In this document: piece after piece, positions 31,545-45,300 of the stretch
Position numbering within the stretch: the first letter of the stretch is position 1
Layout of the letters: the number at the start of each line of letters is the position of its first letter
NCBI GenBank assembly: GCA_963693085.1
Contig: OY856414.1
Location: forward strand, 263,094,001-263,158,000
DNA length: 64,000 nucleotides
Reading direction: 5' to 3'
Source: Alisma plantago-aquatica
Taxonomy: Eukaryota > Streptophyta > Magnoliopsida > Alismatales > Alismataceae
Made by a program: the position numbers and the translations under genes
Notes under the pieces: generated by a model
The model's database searches: none
What the model saw: only the letters and a program-made list of their open reading frames with translations
Told to the model about the DNA's origin: nothing

Positions 31545-34500
31545 TGTTACAACCCCAATTTTTTGGTTTATTTGGTGAGAAATGTAATTTCTCATAATAA
31601 AGATAAATGAACAAATAATGATGTCTTTTGATTGAATGCATGAATTTCATTTAAAATAGCCTTGTTGATTTATTTGTGGGCTTTATTGGCTATTGGGCCC
31701 AATAACAAGGAAAAGACAAAAGAAACTCCATTATTAATAAGAACTGGAGAAAAGAAAAATGTAGAAACCTCTAGAAGGCATTAGAGTGTAATCCAGAGGT
31801 GGATTTTTTGCCTCTTGGGTTCCTTGGGTCCCAAGGAGTCCAAAATTGCAAAGATAAAGCAATAAGAAAAGAAAAGATCAGCTAGATATTTCTTTATTAA
31901 GAAAGAAATTAAAAATAATGATTAAATATGTAAAATAAGTATAATTGGGTTGTCCTTGGTGGATTTTCGTATCCAAAAGATTCCTAATGATAAAAGGGAA
32001 GCCAATGAGGAAAATAAAAAGAAAGATAAACAGAAATCCTTGAAAAGAGATATTTTACTAAAGGGATGAATAAGAAGAAAGAGAAAATAGATAAAGGATA
32101 ATTAAAAGGCTAAGGAATATTCCCCAATATGGGAATTCGTGCCTTTAGGATTTCTTGAGGTCCAAGGGACGCAAAATAACAAGATTATGGCAAAAGGAAA
32201 AAGAATACTAATTAATTTTGATTAATTGGATAGGTAACTTGGGGAGAAGAAAGCCTTCTCATCCATTGCAATTTGTTTCCCAAATTTTTTACATGGCTAG
32301 ATAATGTAAAGACAAACGTTCCCTTAAAATTTGAGGCAAAAAGGAGTTATGGTTTGGGAGATATCAATTTCTCAAGATTTCTCCAAAATAAGGTATTAAT
32401 TGGCAATTGAAAAAGGTTTTTGATCGCGTGCTTTGAGGACCGTTGGATCTCAATCCAACGTTGGTCGCTCATCTTCTAAGTCCCACACAGACTGGGACTT
32501 TGCAAGTCATAAGAGGAATTTCCAACCTAGATTTCTCAAGATCTAGAGAATATGCCAGCCTGTTAATAGTCCCTTTCGACTTGGGACAAGAAACCGCAGG
32601 GAATCATCCCTGGTTCGACTAGGTTTGGTCATCGTTTTGGGAAGTACCCAATCCTCGCGAGCCTGACATTGTCCCTATATATAGGAAAGGGTTCATGAGG
32701 GCACCAGCATCCCTCTTTGCTACCCTAACCTCTGCGGAAGAGAGTGAGGAACATTTTTATGTGCTCAATTGATCTCTTCATCCTGACATGCACCTCCAAC
32801 ATCTCTGTGACCCTCGCCGGAGTCCGGCGAGTAGGGGACGGTCTTGGCGAAGCTTGGGCAAGCAATTGAGACCGTAGGCGAGTTCGGAAGAGGAAGACAA
32901 AGATCCCTGACTAGTTGTCTCGTTCGCAGGAGGATGAGATCATAGAGTCAACAGCTGAGTTGACCCCCAGAGTTGATGTGCTCGCGCGAGGTTGAAGAAG
33001 AAGTGGTCTCGTAGATTTACCAAATTGCCCCTCGCCTACTTCAGTCGTGTCAAGGTTAGTTTGTACTTTTGTTTCTTTTGATCATAGAGAAAAGGCACAC
33101 GCAATCCTGGTCGCTGGATCCTAAGTGGACCAGCGGACCTTGGATTAGACGATCCACGTTTTTCTGAAAATTGCTATTAAATCAAATAAAAAGGGTTTTC
33201 TTGATAAAATCATATCTTGAGCTCGAAAACTCAGATGGAGAAAATTAATACATGAAAAATGATCAAAAAAATAAGAGGAATACAATAAAAATAGTTTGGA
33301 GGCCTATATCTATCTATTTTTGCAAAAGTATTTAATTTTTATAAAAAGGTGTTAATTTGTGGTTAGAAACCCTAATCGTTAATCAAGGATAGATTCAATA
33401 TTGCAATTAGGTTAATTCAAGCATTGTTAACTTGTTTAATGATAAAGTTAGATTTTAACCTGTTTTGATGATGAAATTGCAAGAATTAGGGTTTTAAACC
33501 TAATGTTGTAATCAATACCCTTAGAAACCCTGATTTTCAAGAAACCCTTAAATTGGAATAGAAATCCTAAGGAATAAGATAAATTGGATAAATATTGATA
33601 AAAGGAAGTTGGAATGTTTATTTCAGGATTTATGTGCACTTTGCTTGCTTGATTGGATTTTCTCTCTCTACATAATTCTGTCTCCAAATCTACGGTTCAG
33701 GTATGTGGTTACGCTTATGACTACCTGAATTAGTTTTCAGGGGATTTTGTCTATGTTTCCATCGTGGCTTGAATTAAACTGTTCGGTGAATTTAATTCAT
33801 GCAAACTATAATGTGGATATGACTATCACTTAAGATATGTGCCTACTAACTCAGATCCTAGTCCCATCTGTAGCTTGATAGACTAACCTAGTATATGGCT
33901 ACCTATGGGGTAGGCCAGTCAGGTCATTGGATGACTTAGTACATGGCTACCAATGGGGTAGGACCATCAAGTCACCTTGAGTCAGGGATTGGACTACTTT
34001 TAGGTAGGGCCATGCGACTCTATAACCCTAAGTATTGGCTACCTGTAAGGTAGGACCATGGGGTAAGGATCTACCATGTGAGAGAGGTAGTATCCATGTC
34101 CACTGTAGGGACAGCACAGAGATAGGGGATAGGTAAGGATTGAGTAGTATTGCTTAAAACATAATCATGAATGTTAAATGATAATTAGTTGATTACATTG
34201 CTATCATAGTTGCACAATTTTTGTAATCCACCACATGCCAGCTTTATGCTGACCGCATATTTGTTTGTTGGAGTTTTAGGTACAAACCCCAAAAGAACAA
34301 ACAGTAAATTGTCACATTGTGAAAATAAGAAGTAAAGTGCAAGGAGGATTAGATAGAGTAGTTTCAAGATGTGGATAGATAGTTTACCAAAGTTTTAAAA
34401 AGGTATGAAAGGTTTTATTTTATACCAATTTTCACTTTAGTTGGTAAAATTTGATCATTGTTATTGATTATTTGTCAAACCTTTGATCTGATTAATTGAG

Positions 34501-34562
34501 ATAATGGCTCTGACCTCTTGGTCTCCCTTAATTGGGGTTTACCGAGAGGCGGGGTCGTTACA
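31545..34562 (+). repeat. RLG-C LTR2 (3018 bp), shared by both units
   Basis: Preceded by a polypurine tract (so it acts as 3' LTR of unit 1) and followed by a primer binding site (so it is 5' LTR of unit 2). By eye it is closer to LTR3 than to LTR1: shared 'gggcccaataac', 'ctttattgg', 'gaggcgggg', 'gatctgatt'. TATA box at 32676-32683; intron-like donor at 33055. Confidence 0.93.
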
Positions 34563-37500
34563 TTTGGTATCAGTGCATAGGTTCCTCATTTAATCTTTAA
34601 TAATTATTAAATTTTACAAACTTCGTAGAACCCAAGGGAGTTATTAGAGGATTTTTTGAAAGACTGAGGTGTCTAGAAAAGGATCACATATGGGGGCTGG
34701 CAAGATTTTCCTCCGCACCGCTAGTTAGAATATGAGGACTCCCATATTAGTGTGACTGCCTGGCCGAAGTCTCAGGATTTGACTCGAAATAAGATACATT
34801 TAGGACTCTCTCATCTTGTTCATCCCATCTCAACTCAAATTCTATTAACGACCTCAATGATTATGGCTTCCTCTCTTTTCCTCACCCTCTTGAGGTATGG
34901 GTAAGGTTGATAAGGTTTAAGGAATCCTCCACCAAATTAATGAAAAGCATGTAAACAAGATGTCGTGGACATAAGCTTAATAGATTAAGCACAAACTAAA
35001 GAATAGGTACATGCTTAGGTCATATGACATAAGTTGTCATGCCCTTAGGAGAGACCTGAGGCTAGGCCTTCTTGATAGGAGGATAAGTGAAGAGAGTTAG
35101 TCTTAGGGGTAAAGATCTCCATTGCAAGTAGAGACCTGGCGCATCCTCTGAGGATGATGTTAACCCTAACCCTAAGTAAAGGTAAAGAGAGAGATGACAT
35201 GATGAGTTAGATGTCGTGATTGACCAAGTGTTTGGAAGGACACGCCTTGGGAAGCCATGCGAGCCATGAGAGGTTAGATAACCTAGTACCTTTGGTGACC
35301 CAACCCTGGAAAGGGGTGTGCGTGTTAGAGTGAAGGATAGCTCCTTCATTTATGAGGTTAGTGAAGAACCTATAGAAACCCTATAGCCTTATGCAAGTAG
35401 GGGATAACATGCACCTAGTGTACATCAGTGGTGCGGTAGTAGGTTGAAACCCTGGCCAGTAAGCATGATGGATAGCTTATGAGATAAGCATAAAGTGTTA
35501 TGAATAACCTCGAGCAAATGTAAGTTTGAACATAGGCTTCACCCACGAAGAGGTGTGCTTATGAGCTTGATCCTTCATGGAGAAAGGACCTCTAATAGTG
35601 AAGATGGTGGTAGGGTTAGCTCTAGAGAGAGAGCAGGACCCCAAGCAGGAAGGTTAGAAGCCTAGACTCTGAGATATGAGGTATAGTGGGGAGTTGAGGA
35701 TGATGTGACCTAAGTGAATTTTTATGGTTTCCTCATGCTTGATCCTTGGAGACTGATGATGTCTTAGTTTCCATGAGAGGAACCAAACCCTAGAGAGAGG
35801 ATGAGTCTGCTAGTACCCATGTACATTTGGTAAAGATGAGAGGAAGAGTTATTTAGAGGTTTAGTAGCAGGTTGTGAGGCCTTGTACCTTGTTGGTTGTC
35901 CTTGAGGAGGACTCCACTCTGAAGTGTTTCTCAAGTAGAAGGATGACAGGAAGTGCATGCCATACCTTGGACATGCTTGATTCATGGTTAAGAGATTGAG
36001 CATGCAGTTGGGCACCCAAAGGTGAACTTAGGGTTCCTAGGCCTAAGAGGGGAAGTAGTGCAACTAATGCTCTTGATGAGATTTGAGTCTCTATAGATTT
36101 GAGCATGGTACTCCTCATGGTTAGAGGAGAGAGAAACCCCTTAAGCTTAAAGGATGTTTGATGTATCCCTCACAGACAAGTTGATGACATGGGAAGGTAT
36201 AATCTTGATCCAATGAGAACAAGTGTGACCTAGCATGGTTTAGTAGGTGTCTTCTTGTGCCTTAGTAGCTTGATAAGGCTAAGTATGCTCATGTGGATGC
36301 AGACCCTAAACATAAGGACGCTTGTGACCTTTGTTATCAGGGTGTAGTTTCCTCCCATCCCGGGAGAGGGACCCTTTTGTTGGGTGTATACCAGTTTTAT
36401 TAAGGTAACCTAAAGAGGTTTCAAAGGATCTTGAGAAACTAAGTGAAGAGTACATGGTAAGAGAATGAACCTGTAAGACCCATAGATAACCATCTCTAAG
36501 TGCATGTGGATGTGTTACCATGAAGGTAATCAGTATGGGGCCTAACCAAGGTAGACAGGTCGCCATGACCCCTATGAAGGGATGAAAGTCAGCCCATGAA
36601 TACAGAGATAGAGATGATGAAGGCTTGGGTAAGGTTCTAAGTTGGACATGTACTATGTTAGAATCCTAAGTCTATCCTAGGGTCAGTTAGGGATTAGACC
36701 GATGGAAGTAGGAGTTGCCTAATTCCCTAGTTGCACATGACCATAGGGTCGGGAGGTAACAACTATCATTGTCTGAGGGCCAAGAGTTAGGAGATTGATC
36801 GCCTTCATGAACTCATGGGACCCAAAGGGAATATGTGTAGGGCACTCTCTGGATGCATGAAGGAAGAGGGATGACCCCAAAAGTGCCACCACCCTATAGA
36901 CCCATAAAAGATGACCAAGAATTATGTGTGGACCCAAGTACGTTCAGAACTAGTTTTCCATGGAAGTACCTTTGATATCAAGATAATTGTGATATAGAGA
37001 CATAAGTTGCAAGTTTCAACTTCTATTTGGAAGTGTATTGGCAATGTGGGATGTACGATCTCTACCCTTGGAATAGGAAGAACTTTGTGTTTGGACGGAC
37101 GCCAAATGCTTATTTCCTCTTGTTATGGGAGTGAGAGATAGGACAGTATGCATGCCATATACCAAGGGTAAATATGATGTGAGTTGGAACGTTGCCATGA
37201 GGAATGAGGACAAAGATGATAACGTGTGCATGTGGAGTGAATGATACATGGATAGGTAAAAACGATAAGAGTATTAAGGTAATCATCTTGTGAGAATGTT
37301 TTATCATGAGCTATGTGGAATCTGCAGGTGATACAAGGTTGAGTTTGATAACCAAGAGGATGAGCTCAGAGTGTTCTGATAAAGATAGACTCAGAGTTTG
37401 AGACGAGATGATAAGTGGAATACATGGAAGTGTATGTCTTCAACATTACCTAATACCTAAGGATGTGAAGTGGGAATGGATTCTCTGGTGGAGATATAGC

Positions 37501-38927
37501 TGCCCAGTTTGGCTAGAGACTAGAAGATAGGTTTGACTAACCCTCAGATGCAATGATATTGATTGATCAAGTTAATGGTTAGTCAGCCTAGTCTTCGATG
37601 CGATGGAAGGATGGTGGTAGAACCTCAGATACACTTCTTTGGATAGGAAGGTAATAAAACCATGATGAGAGTGATTTAGGGATTCTGAGGAATCGATCTT
37701 GAGGAATCATGACATACATGAGATCATGATTTTAAGATCACCATACACAGTGGTACTACAAAAATAGTAAGTGACAATAGTACTTTGGATGCTTAAGATG
37801 AAGTTGCATGTGGTATGTGGCCATGCAAGCCAAGAGGTGAAGGATGAACACCAGTAACCCAGTGAATTGATATAAAGGATAAAGAGTTCCCGAGAGGGAA
37901 TAGGAGTTCATCACTATGGATGTTGTAAGTCTCCCCTAGACCAAGGAAGGTCAAGATTCAATATGGGTTATGGTAGCTCACCTTACCTAGATGACAAGAG
38001 AAAGAAAGAGTACTATAAAGGGATAAATCGGGTTGAACTTCTTATAAGAGAGAGAGATGGTTCAACTACACAATGATGTGAGCTCAAAAGTTGCGAGTAT
38101 AACCTAAAGGCTCACTTCCATAAGGTGGAAGTGGATACATGAAGAACTCATTGTCAATACAGTTTATCACCCCATACTAATGGTCAGTATGATCCAGACT
38201 AGAGGGTCTGATGAGAGTATGTGTACTCATTCAGGGTGATACATAGAGATAGTTCTTAAGATGTGATTTTAACCACCATAGCCTTTATCGGGATGCAAGA
38301 AGTTGTATAACAATGTTGTGTCGGTCACCACTTCATTACGATGATGTTGGTGACGGAGGCCTCCCGAAGGTCAGAAAAGAACCACAGTGTGTGCAGATGA
38401 AGTCGCTTTGATTGTACAATGGTTGAGAGAGGGAGCCAGAAGTGACATAATTCATGAGCTGATGCAAAGTAGACTGACTTGCAGTTCACTGTGGGAGAGT
38501 ATGTGATGTGAAAATCTGACCCCTCTAAGATACAGTTGAGAAAGCTGAGTCCTTGATATATGGATCCATTTGAGATGGATTGGTGGAGATGGTTGTGTTT
38601 ATCCTTTCCCCTCAGGATAACATGATGTGTAATGTGTTCCATGAGTCTGATCTAGAACACTATGTGAGGTACCCAAGCCATGTGTTGAGCCCTGAACCTA
38701 TTCAGCTTTTGAGAGGCTGAAATGTCCTGAGTCACATATGAGGGTACGATATACCAACGTAAGAAAGAACTCAGATGGAAGAATATGAGATGATGAAGGT
38801 TCTTGGGAAACACCATGGAAAGGGTGAAGCCACATGGGAGCCCTGATGGACGTAAGAAAGGCTTATCCTGAACGGGTTGTTGGCTTGATGGAATTTTGAG
38901 GACAAAATTCTTATAAGAGGGGAAGGA
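34563..38927 (+). pseudogene. RLG-C interior 2: heavily decayed Ty3/gypsy gag-pol
   Basis: Colinear with interior 1 over its whole length (4365 versus 4360 bp) with many point differences and the same dead state: integrase landmarks appear at the equivalent places (about 37833-38260 and 38620-38880). Because both copies share most frame breaks, the decay largely predates their separation. It ends in the same purine tract AAGAGGGGAAGGA (38915-38927). Confidence 0.7.
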
Positions 38928-41900
38928 TGTTACAACCCCAATTTTTGGGTTCATTTGGTGAGAATGTAATTTCTCATAATAAAGATAAATGAACAAATAA
39001 TGATGTCTTTTGATTGAATGCATGAATTTCATTTAAAATAGCCTTGTTGATTTATTTGTGGGCTTTATTGGCTATTGGGCCCAATAACAAGGAAAAGACA
39101 AAAGAAACTCCATTATTAATAAGAACTGGAGAAAAGAAAAATGTAGAAACCTTTAGAAGGCATTAGAGTATAATCCAAAGGTGGATTTCGTGCCTCTTGG
39201 GTTTCTTGGGTCCCAAAGAGACCAAAATTGCAAAGATAAAGCAATAAGAAAAGAAAAGATCAACTAGATATTTCTTTATTAAGAAAGAAATTAAAAATAA
39301 TGATTAAATATCGAAAATAAGTATAATTGGGTTTTCCTTGGTGGATTTTCGTATTTAAAAGATTCCTAATGATAAAAGGGATGCCAATGAGGAAAATAAA
39401 AAGAAAGATAAAGAGAAATCCTTGAAAAGAGATATTTTACTAAAGGGATGAATAAGAAGAAAGAGAAAATAGATAAAGGATAAGTAAAAGGCTAAGGAAT
39501 ATTCCCCAATATGGGAATTCATGCCTTTAGGATTTCTTGAGGTCCGAGGGACCCAAAATAACAAGATGATGGCAAAAGGAAAAAGAATACTAATTAATTT
39601 TTATTAATTGGATAGGTAACTTGGGAGAGAAGAAATCCTTCTCATCCATTGCAATTTGTTTCCCAAATTTTTTAAATAGCTAGATAATATAAAGACAAAC
39701 GTTCCCTTAAAATTTAAGGCAAAAAGGAGTTATGGTTTGGGAGATATCAATTTCTCAAGATTTCTCCAAAATAAGGCATGAATTGGCAATTGAAAAAGGG
39801 TTTTGATCACGTGCTTTGAGGACCGTTGGATCTCAATCCAATGTTGGTCGCTCATCTTCTAAGTCCCACATGGACTGGGACTTTTCAAGTCATAAGAAGA
39901 ATTTCCAACCTAGATTTCTCGAGATCTAGAGAATATGCCAGCCTGTTAATAGTCCCTTTGGACTTGGGAGAAGAAACCGTAGGGAATCATCCCTGGTTCG
40001 ATTAGGTTTGGTCGTCGTTTTGGGAAGGACCTAATCCTCGCGAGCCTGACCTTACCCCTATATATAGGGAAGGGTGCGTGAGGGCACCAGCATCCCTCTT
40101 TTCTTCCCTAACCTGTGCGGAAGAGTACGAGGAACGTTTTCGTGCATTCAATTGATTTCTTCGTCCTGACCTGCACCTCCAACATCTCTGTGACCCTCGC
40201 TGGAGTCCGACGAGTAGGGGACGGTCTTGGCGAGGGTTGGGCAAGCAATTAAGATCGTAGGCGAGTTCGGAAGAGGAAGATGAAGCTCCCTGACTAGTTG
40301 GTTCATTCGTAGGAGGATGAGATCATTGAGTCAACACCCGAGTTGACACCCGGAGTTGTTGTGCTCACGCGAGGTTGAAGAAGACGTGGTCCCGCAGATT
40401 TACCAAATTGCCCCTCGCCTCCTTCAGTCGTGTCAACGTTAGTTTGGACTTTTGTTTCTTTTGATCACTGAGAAAAGGTGTGTGCAATCCTGGTCACTGG
40501 ATCCTAAGAGGACCAGCGGACCACGGATCAGACGATCCACGTTTTTTTCTAAAAATCGCTATTAAATCAAATAAAAAGGGTTTTCTTGATAAAATCATAT
40601 CTTGAGCTGGAAAACTCGGATGAGGAATATTAATACATGAAAAATGATCAGAACAATATGAGTAATACATTAAAAATAGTTTGAAGGCCTAAATTTGTCT
40701 CTTTTTGCAAAAGTATTTAATTTTGATAAAAATGTGTTAATTTGTGGATAGAAACCCTAATTGCTAATCAAGGATAGATTTAATATTGCAATTAGGTTAA
40801 TTCAAGCATGGTTAACTTGTTTAATGATAAAGTTAGATTGTAACCTATTTTGATGATGAAATTGCAAGAATTAGGGTTTTAAACCTAATGTTGTAATTAA
40901 TACCCTTAGAAACCCTAATTTTCAAGAAACCCTAAAATTGGAATAGAAATCCTAAGGAATAAGATGAAATTGGATAAATATTGATAAAAGGAAGTTGGAA
41001 TGTTTATTTCAGGATTTCTATGCACTTTTCTTGTTTGATTGGATTTTCTCTCTCTACATAATTTTATCTCCAAATCTACGGTACAGGTCTGTGGTTACGC
41101 TTATGACTGCCCGAATTAGTTTTCTGGGGATTTTGTCGATGTTTCCATCGTGGCTTGAATTAAACTGTTGGATGAATTTAATTCATGCAAACTATAATGT
41201 GGATATGACTATCACCTAAGATATGTTCCTACTAACTCAGATTCTAGTCCCCTCTGTAGCTTGATAGACTGACCTAGTATATGGCTACCTATGAGGTAGG
41301 TTCATCAGGTCATTGAATGACTTAGTACATGACTACCAATGGGGTAGGACCATCAAGTCACCTTGAGTCAGGGATTGGACTACCTTTGGGTAGGTCCATG
41401 CGACTCTATAACCCTAAGTATTGGCTACCTGTAAGGTAGGGCCATGGGGGTAAGGATCTACCATGTGAGAGAGGTAGTATCCATGTCCACTGCAAGGATA
41501 GCACAGAGATAGGGGATAGGTAAGGATTGAGTAGTATTGCTTAAAATGTAATCTTGAATGTTAAATGATAATTGGTTGATTACACTGCTATCATAGTTGC
41601 ACAATTTTTGTAATCCATCACATGCCAGCTTTATGTTGACCGTGTATTTGTTTGTCAACGTTTTAGGTACAAACCCCAAAAGAACAAATAGTAAATTGTC
41701 ACATTGTGAAAATAAGAAGTAAAGTGCAAGGAGGATTAGATAGAGTAGTTTCAAGCTGTGGATAGATAGTTTACCAAAGTTTTAAAAAGGTATGCAAGGT
41801 TTTATTTTATACCAGTTTTCAGTTTAGTTGGTAAAATTTGATAATTGTTATTGATTATTTGTCAAACCTTTGATCTGATTAATTGAGATAATGGCTCTGA

Positions 41901-41949
41901 CCTCTTGGTCTCCCTTAATTGGGGGTTACCGAGAGGCGGGGTCATTACA
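38928..41949 (+). repeat. RLG-C LTR3 (3022 bp)
   Basis: TGTTACAACCCC to GTCATTACA. TATA box at 40059-40066. It is followed not by host sequence but by a primer binding site and 90 more bases of interior, so it also acted as the 5' LTR of a lost third unit. Confidence 0.92.
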
Positions 41950-42050
41950 TTTGGTATCAGTGCATAGGTTCCTCATTTAATCTTTAATAATTATTAAATT
42001 TTACAAACTCCGTAGAACCCAAGGGAGTTATTAGAGGATTTTTTGAAATA
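41950..42050 (+). mobile_element. RLG-C third interior, 101-bp stub
   Basis: Begins with TTTGGTATCAGTGC and matches the starts of interiors 1 and 2 up to 'ttttttgaaata', then turns into unrelated sequence that reads as the rest of the Sirevirus LTR. Everything right of this point in unit 3 has been lost. Confidence 0.85.
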
Positions 42051-42316
42051 TAAGAGTACCAAGATTGCAAATCCTAGATATTAACCACCCCTAGGTAGTG
42101 GACTGACATTGCTCCTAATTAGGACATGGAACCACTCTAAACCACCTTGTCCAAGTGCATGCTCTTCCTTGTCTCTCATCCTTGCTATTCTTGCTAGTTA
42201 AGACATCAAATTGTTGTTTGTTTAAGTTTCTGCACTTAATACAATTTGGTGGTCTAATCTATTTTGTGAGAATTGTGAAGATCTATTCACCCCCCTCTAG
42301 AGCCCTTAATCCAACA
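42051..42316 (+). repeat. Sirevirus 3' LTR, last part
   Basis: Ends with 'attcacccccctctagagc' and CCAACA. A CACCCCC-TCTAGA-type block near the end is characteristic of copia LTRs, and the same block ends the LTR at 58573. Together with 23890-24163 only about 540 bp of LTR remain, probably less than the original because unit 3 of RLG-C was lost with flanking sequence. Confidence 0.7.
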
Positions 42317-45300
42317 GGGATGTCATGTAGATATATCAAAGATGATAAGGTGTTGAAGTGAGTACTTCACAAAAGATTTGCGTTCTTAGTCAATCACTAA
42401 TTCATTAACTAAACCAAACAAATTTCATTATTTTCTAAAGTAGATGGTGGGGTTCCACAAGTGATTCTTCCTGTAAGAAGTATCATATGAGATAGAGAAA
42501 TTAGATCATGATATTGACCAACGTTGGCTTGCATATGTGATTTTAATGGGTAATACTATATGTCTAAATAACAAGGCTACTTATCAATAACCACATGAAG
42601 TACTAGATGGTTGATATCTCCAATCTTTTGTTTATTAATCATGAGTATACACTCCTAAAATTAGTTGGTCAGATTGTATTCTTTTGAGCATCATTTTCTC
42701 TCATGATCATTAGTATTAAAGTCCAACATTTCACTTCAAAGCTATGACCCTATGTATACCTTGTAATTTTACATACTATAAGTGTGTATGGATCAACTAA
42801 TTTGTGTCCTTTGAAAATTAGTCAAATGATGTTTATACCCATACATATAAAACTACATTAGGTGTATACGGGAATGTATGTAACCCAACTTGAAGACAAA
42901 TTCCTACAAACTGAGCTACCAAATTAAAAGGGATAATGATCACTCATAATATTGAGAAAAAGTCTTTTAACCCCCAAGGTAATTGTGTGAATTTTAAAGT
43001 ATTCTTCCAACCATTCTTCCATTAAGAAATTGTAGTCTTTGAAATTGTACTATATAGTTAAGTGAAACTTAATTACATGTTCATATTATAATTGTGATTT
43101 AACTCATTAGCAACACCTGTATGAAAATATGACACATGCAAAGCACGTCCATTAAATAGTATACTTTTATGTGTAGGGGTCTTATTGTAAACATTCATAA
43201 AGCTTTAAATACGTGGATCAACCATTCATGTTGGATGTGATGCTGAGAAGGATGACAAAGTTTTCACTTGTCCATGCCTAATAAAAAAATCAAAGGCTAA
43301 GGGTAATGAAATGTTTTTTGTGTTTTCACCCTTTATGCATGCCACCTTTATAGAGGATACTCTGAAGTTTCAAAGTACTCCTCAGATATGACTTATACGG
43401 TGTTATTACAAGATGGCTGAATTCGTAAGAACCGTCAAGGGCTTGCTTTTTTCGAAGCACAAGTTTGTTTTTTGCAATTTATTTATCAACCTTTTTACTT
43501 CTTAAAGTTGAGTTAGGATGACAAATAAGAATCCTCTAATCAATAATGTTTTTTATGTATCTTATTGTGGTTTTGAGAGAAAGTTTTCCGGTCATGTTCA
43601 AATTTGAGGCATGATTTCTATATGATTTATTTTTTATATTTCATTGTTATTTCATTTGGCTTGTTATAAAAAAATAAATTCGAAAGATATATTCTTTTTT
43701 TATTCATTTATCATATTGATTATCTTAGATATTGAGCAACTATGACATGGTTTTCTAAACTAATTAAAATAATGACCAAGTTATAGATTATGTGTTAATA
43801 AGTTCAAGAATGAAACATGAACAAAAGTCATCTGAGTTCTTCATTTACTAATACCATTATATATATGAATATTGCACATTTCTTCGTCTGTATTGGAAAC
43901 TTGTAGTTGCTTTTGTATGGGCATCCATAGGTAATAAAAGTTAGCATAATACATCACTATTATAAATATTGAAATGACATGTTTTCGTCATCATTATAAC
44001 TTTAGTCTAAGCTCTAAAATTTGTTTTCAAACTTCATACTTGCTACGCATTTCATTCATGTCATCGCAAGGATTAAACAAATGTTTGCATGTTGAGCATC
44101 TTATTCTAGATTAAAATGTTGATTCATAATACTTTATCTATGTGGTATGCCATCTTTTTCTTCTAAAAAATTCCTATACAAAATTTATTTCAATATTTCT
44201 TTTTTCTAATTTCACATCTTTGATGAATAAATTTCTTTGTATTCTTGGATTTACTTCCTATCAAGTTTCCATTTTAGTAGTTACAACTTCTATCACAATA
44301 TTTGGGATTAATTTTCAACTAGGAAAACATGTTGAGGTGTTTATATTGTTAAAGTTTATATTTTTTGTCTTCTTGTAAACACATCTAAATCATATGATTA
44401 GACACATCATTCTGACATACATGTAAGCTAACATTTTCTTACTCTTTGATCTCCTATACCATACCTTTATGTTATGAGTCTTGTTAATCCTATATATTTG
44501 TACCGAACCTAGTTTACATATCAAGCATTCCTATTTATGTTTTGACTTCTACCATTAAAGATTTTATTTCATGTTTCCGAATGCAACATTCCTAGCGATG
44601 GAATCCTTCCTAAAGTAGAGATATACACGACCAGGTTTGTATATAACTATATTAGTTACTTATTGAAAATTTGATTCAAAATTTATATTGTAACAAAGCA
44701 CACTTTGGATTCCATATCCAATTTTGAGGTCGATAACCACAATTTCTAGCATTTTAAGATCTTTTTCACATAAATTAAAACTATTATTTCTCTCTCTCTC
44801 AGTTTATGAAAATCAAATTTTAGTTAGTTTAATTCGTTTGTGTTGTAAATTATTTAATTGGCTTAAAGCTAATCCTTAGATATATGAGAGCATTGACTTT
44901 TTCAGATTTGGATCTAGTGTCAATATCTTGCTAGACTATATTATTCCTCTATGATTGTCATTAAATTACCAACAAATAAATATCATTGCGAGTTCCATTC
45001 TTTTTAGGTAGCATGTGATGTTTCACGCTACGACCTATGACAAACAACTTCTAAATTAGAAAAAATATAGCATTACATTCTAATACATTAGATCATTTGA
45101 GTGAAATAATCATATGATTATAATATATAAATTTACAATAAATCTAGAAAAAAGATGAACTATCAATAAAATGTAAATGTGCAATAGTTGAAACCCTAGT
45201 GAGCAAAAATAAAATCCTTATAGAATAGTTGTAAAACTACTTTTTCTGGGAATATTACATATTTTCACATCAAAATAGATCCTAATTTGGTAAGGAAGAT

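Larger units (their letters stand above)
24164..42050 (+). mobile_element. RLG-C: tandem Ty3/gypsy array with three LTRs
   Basis: LTR1 24164-27184, interior 1 27185-31544, LTR2 31545-34562, interior 2 34563-38927, LTR3 38928-41949, then 101 bp of a third interior (41950-42050), where similarity stops at 'gaaata'. All units share orientation, so this is one array and not independent insertions. The expected simple 5-bp duplication is not found: CTAAA precedes LTR1 and TAAGA follows the array. Interiors are decayed Tekay/Del-like pol. The array lies inside the Sirevirus 3' LTR. Confidence 0.9.
16468..42316 (+). mobile_element. Sirevirus (Ty1/copia) 3' two-thirds, interrupted by RLG-C
   Basis: Copia domain order gag, protease, integrase, reverse transcriptase, RNase H, then an extra ORF, repeated polypurine tracts and a TGTTGACC... 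LTR. This combination, with a coiled-coil gag carrying two knuckles, is the signature of Sireviruses. The 5' LTR and first part of gag lie left of RLG-B, outside the window. 24164-42050 is the nested RLG-C array. Confidence 0.9.
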
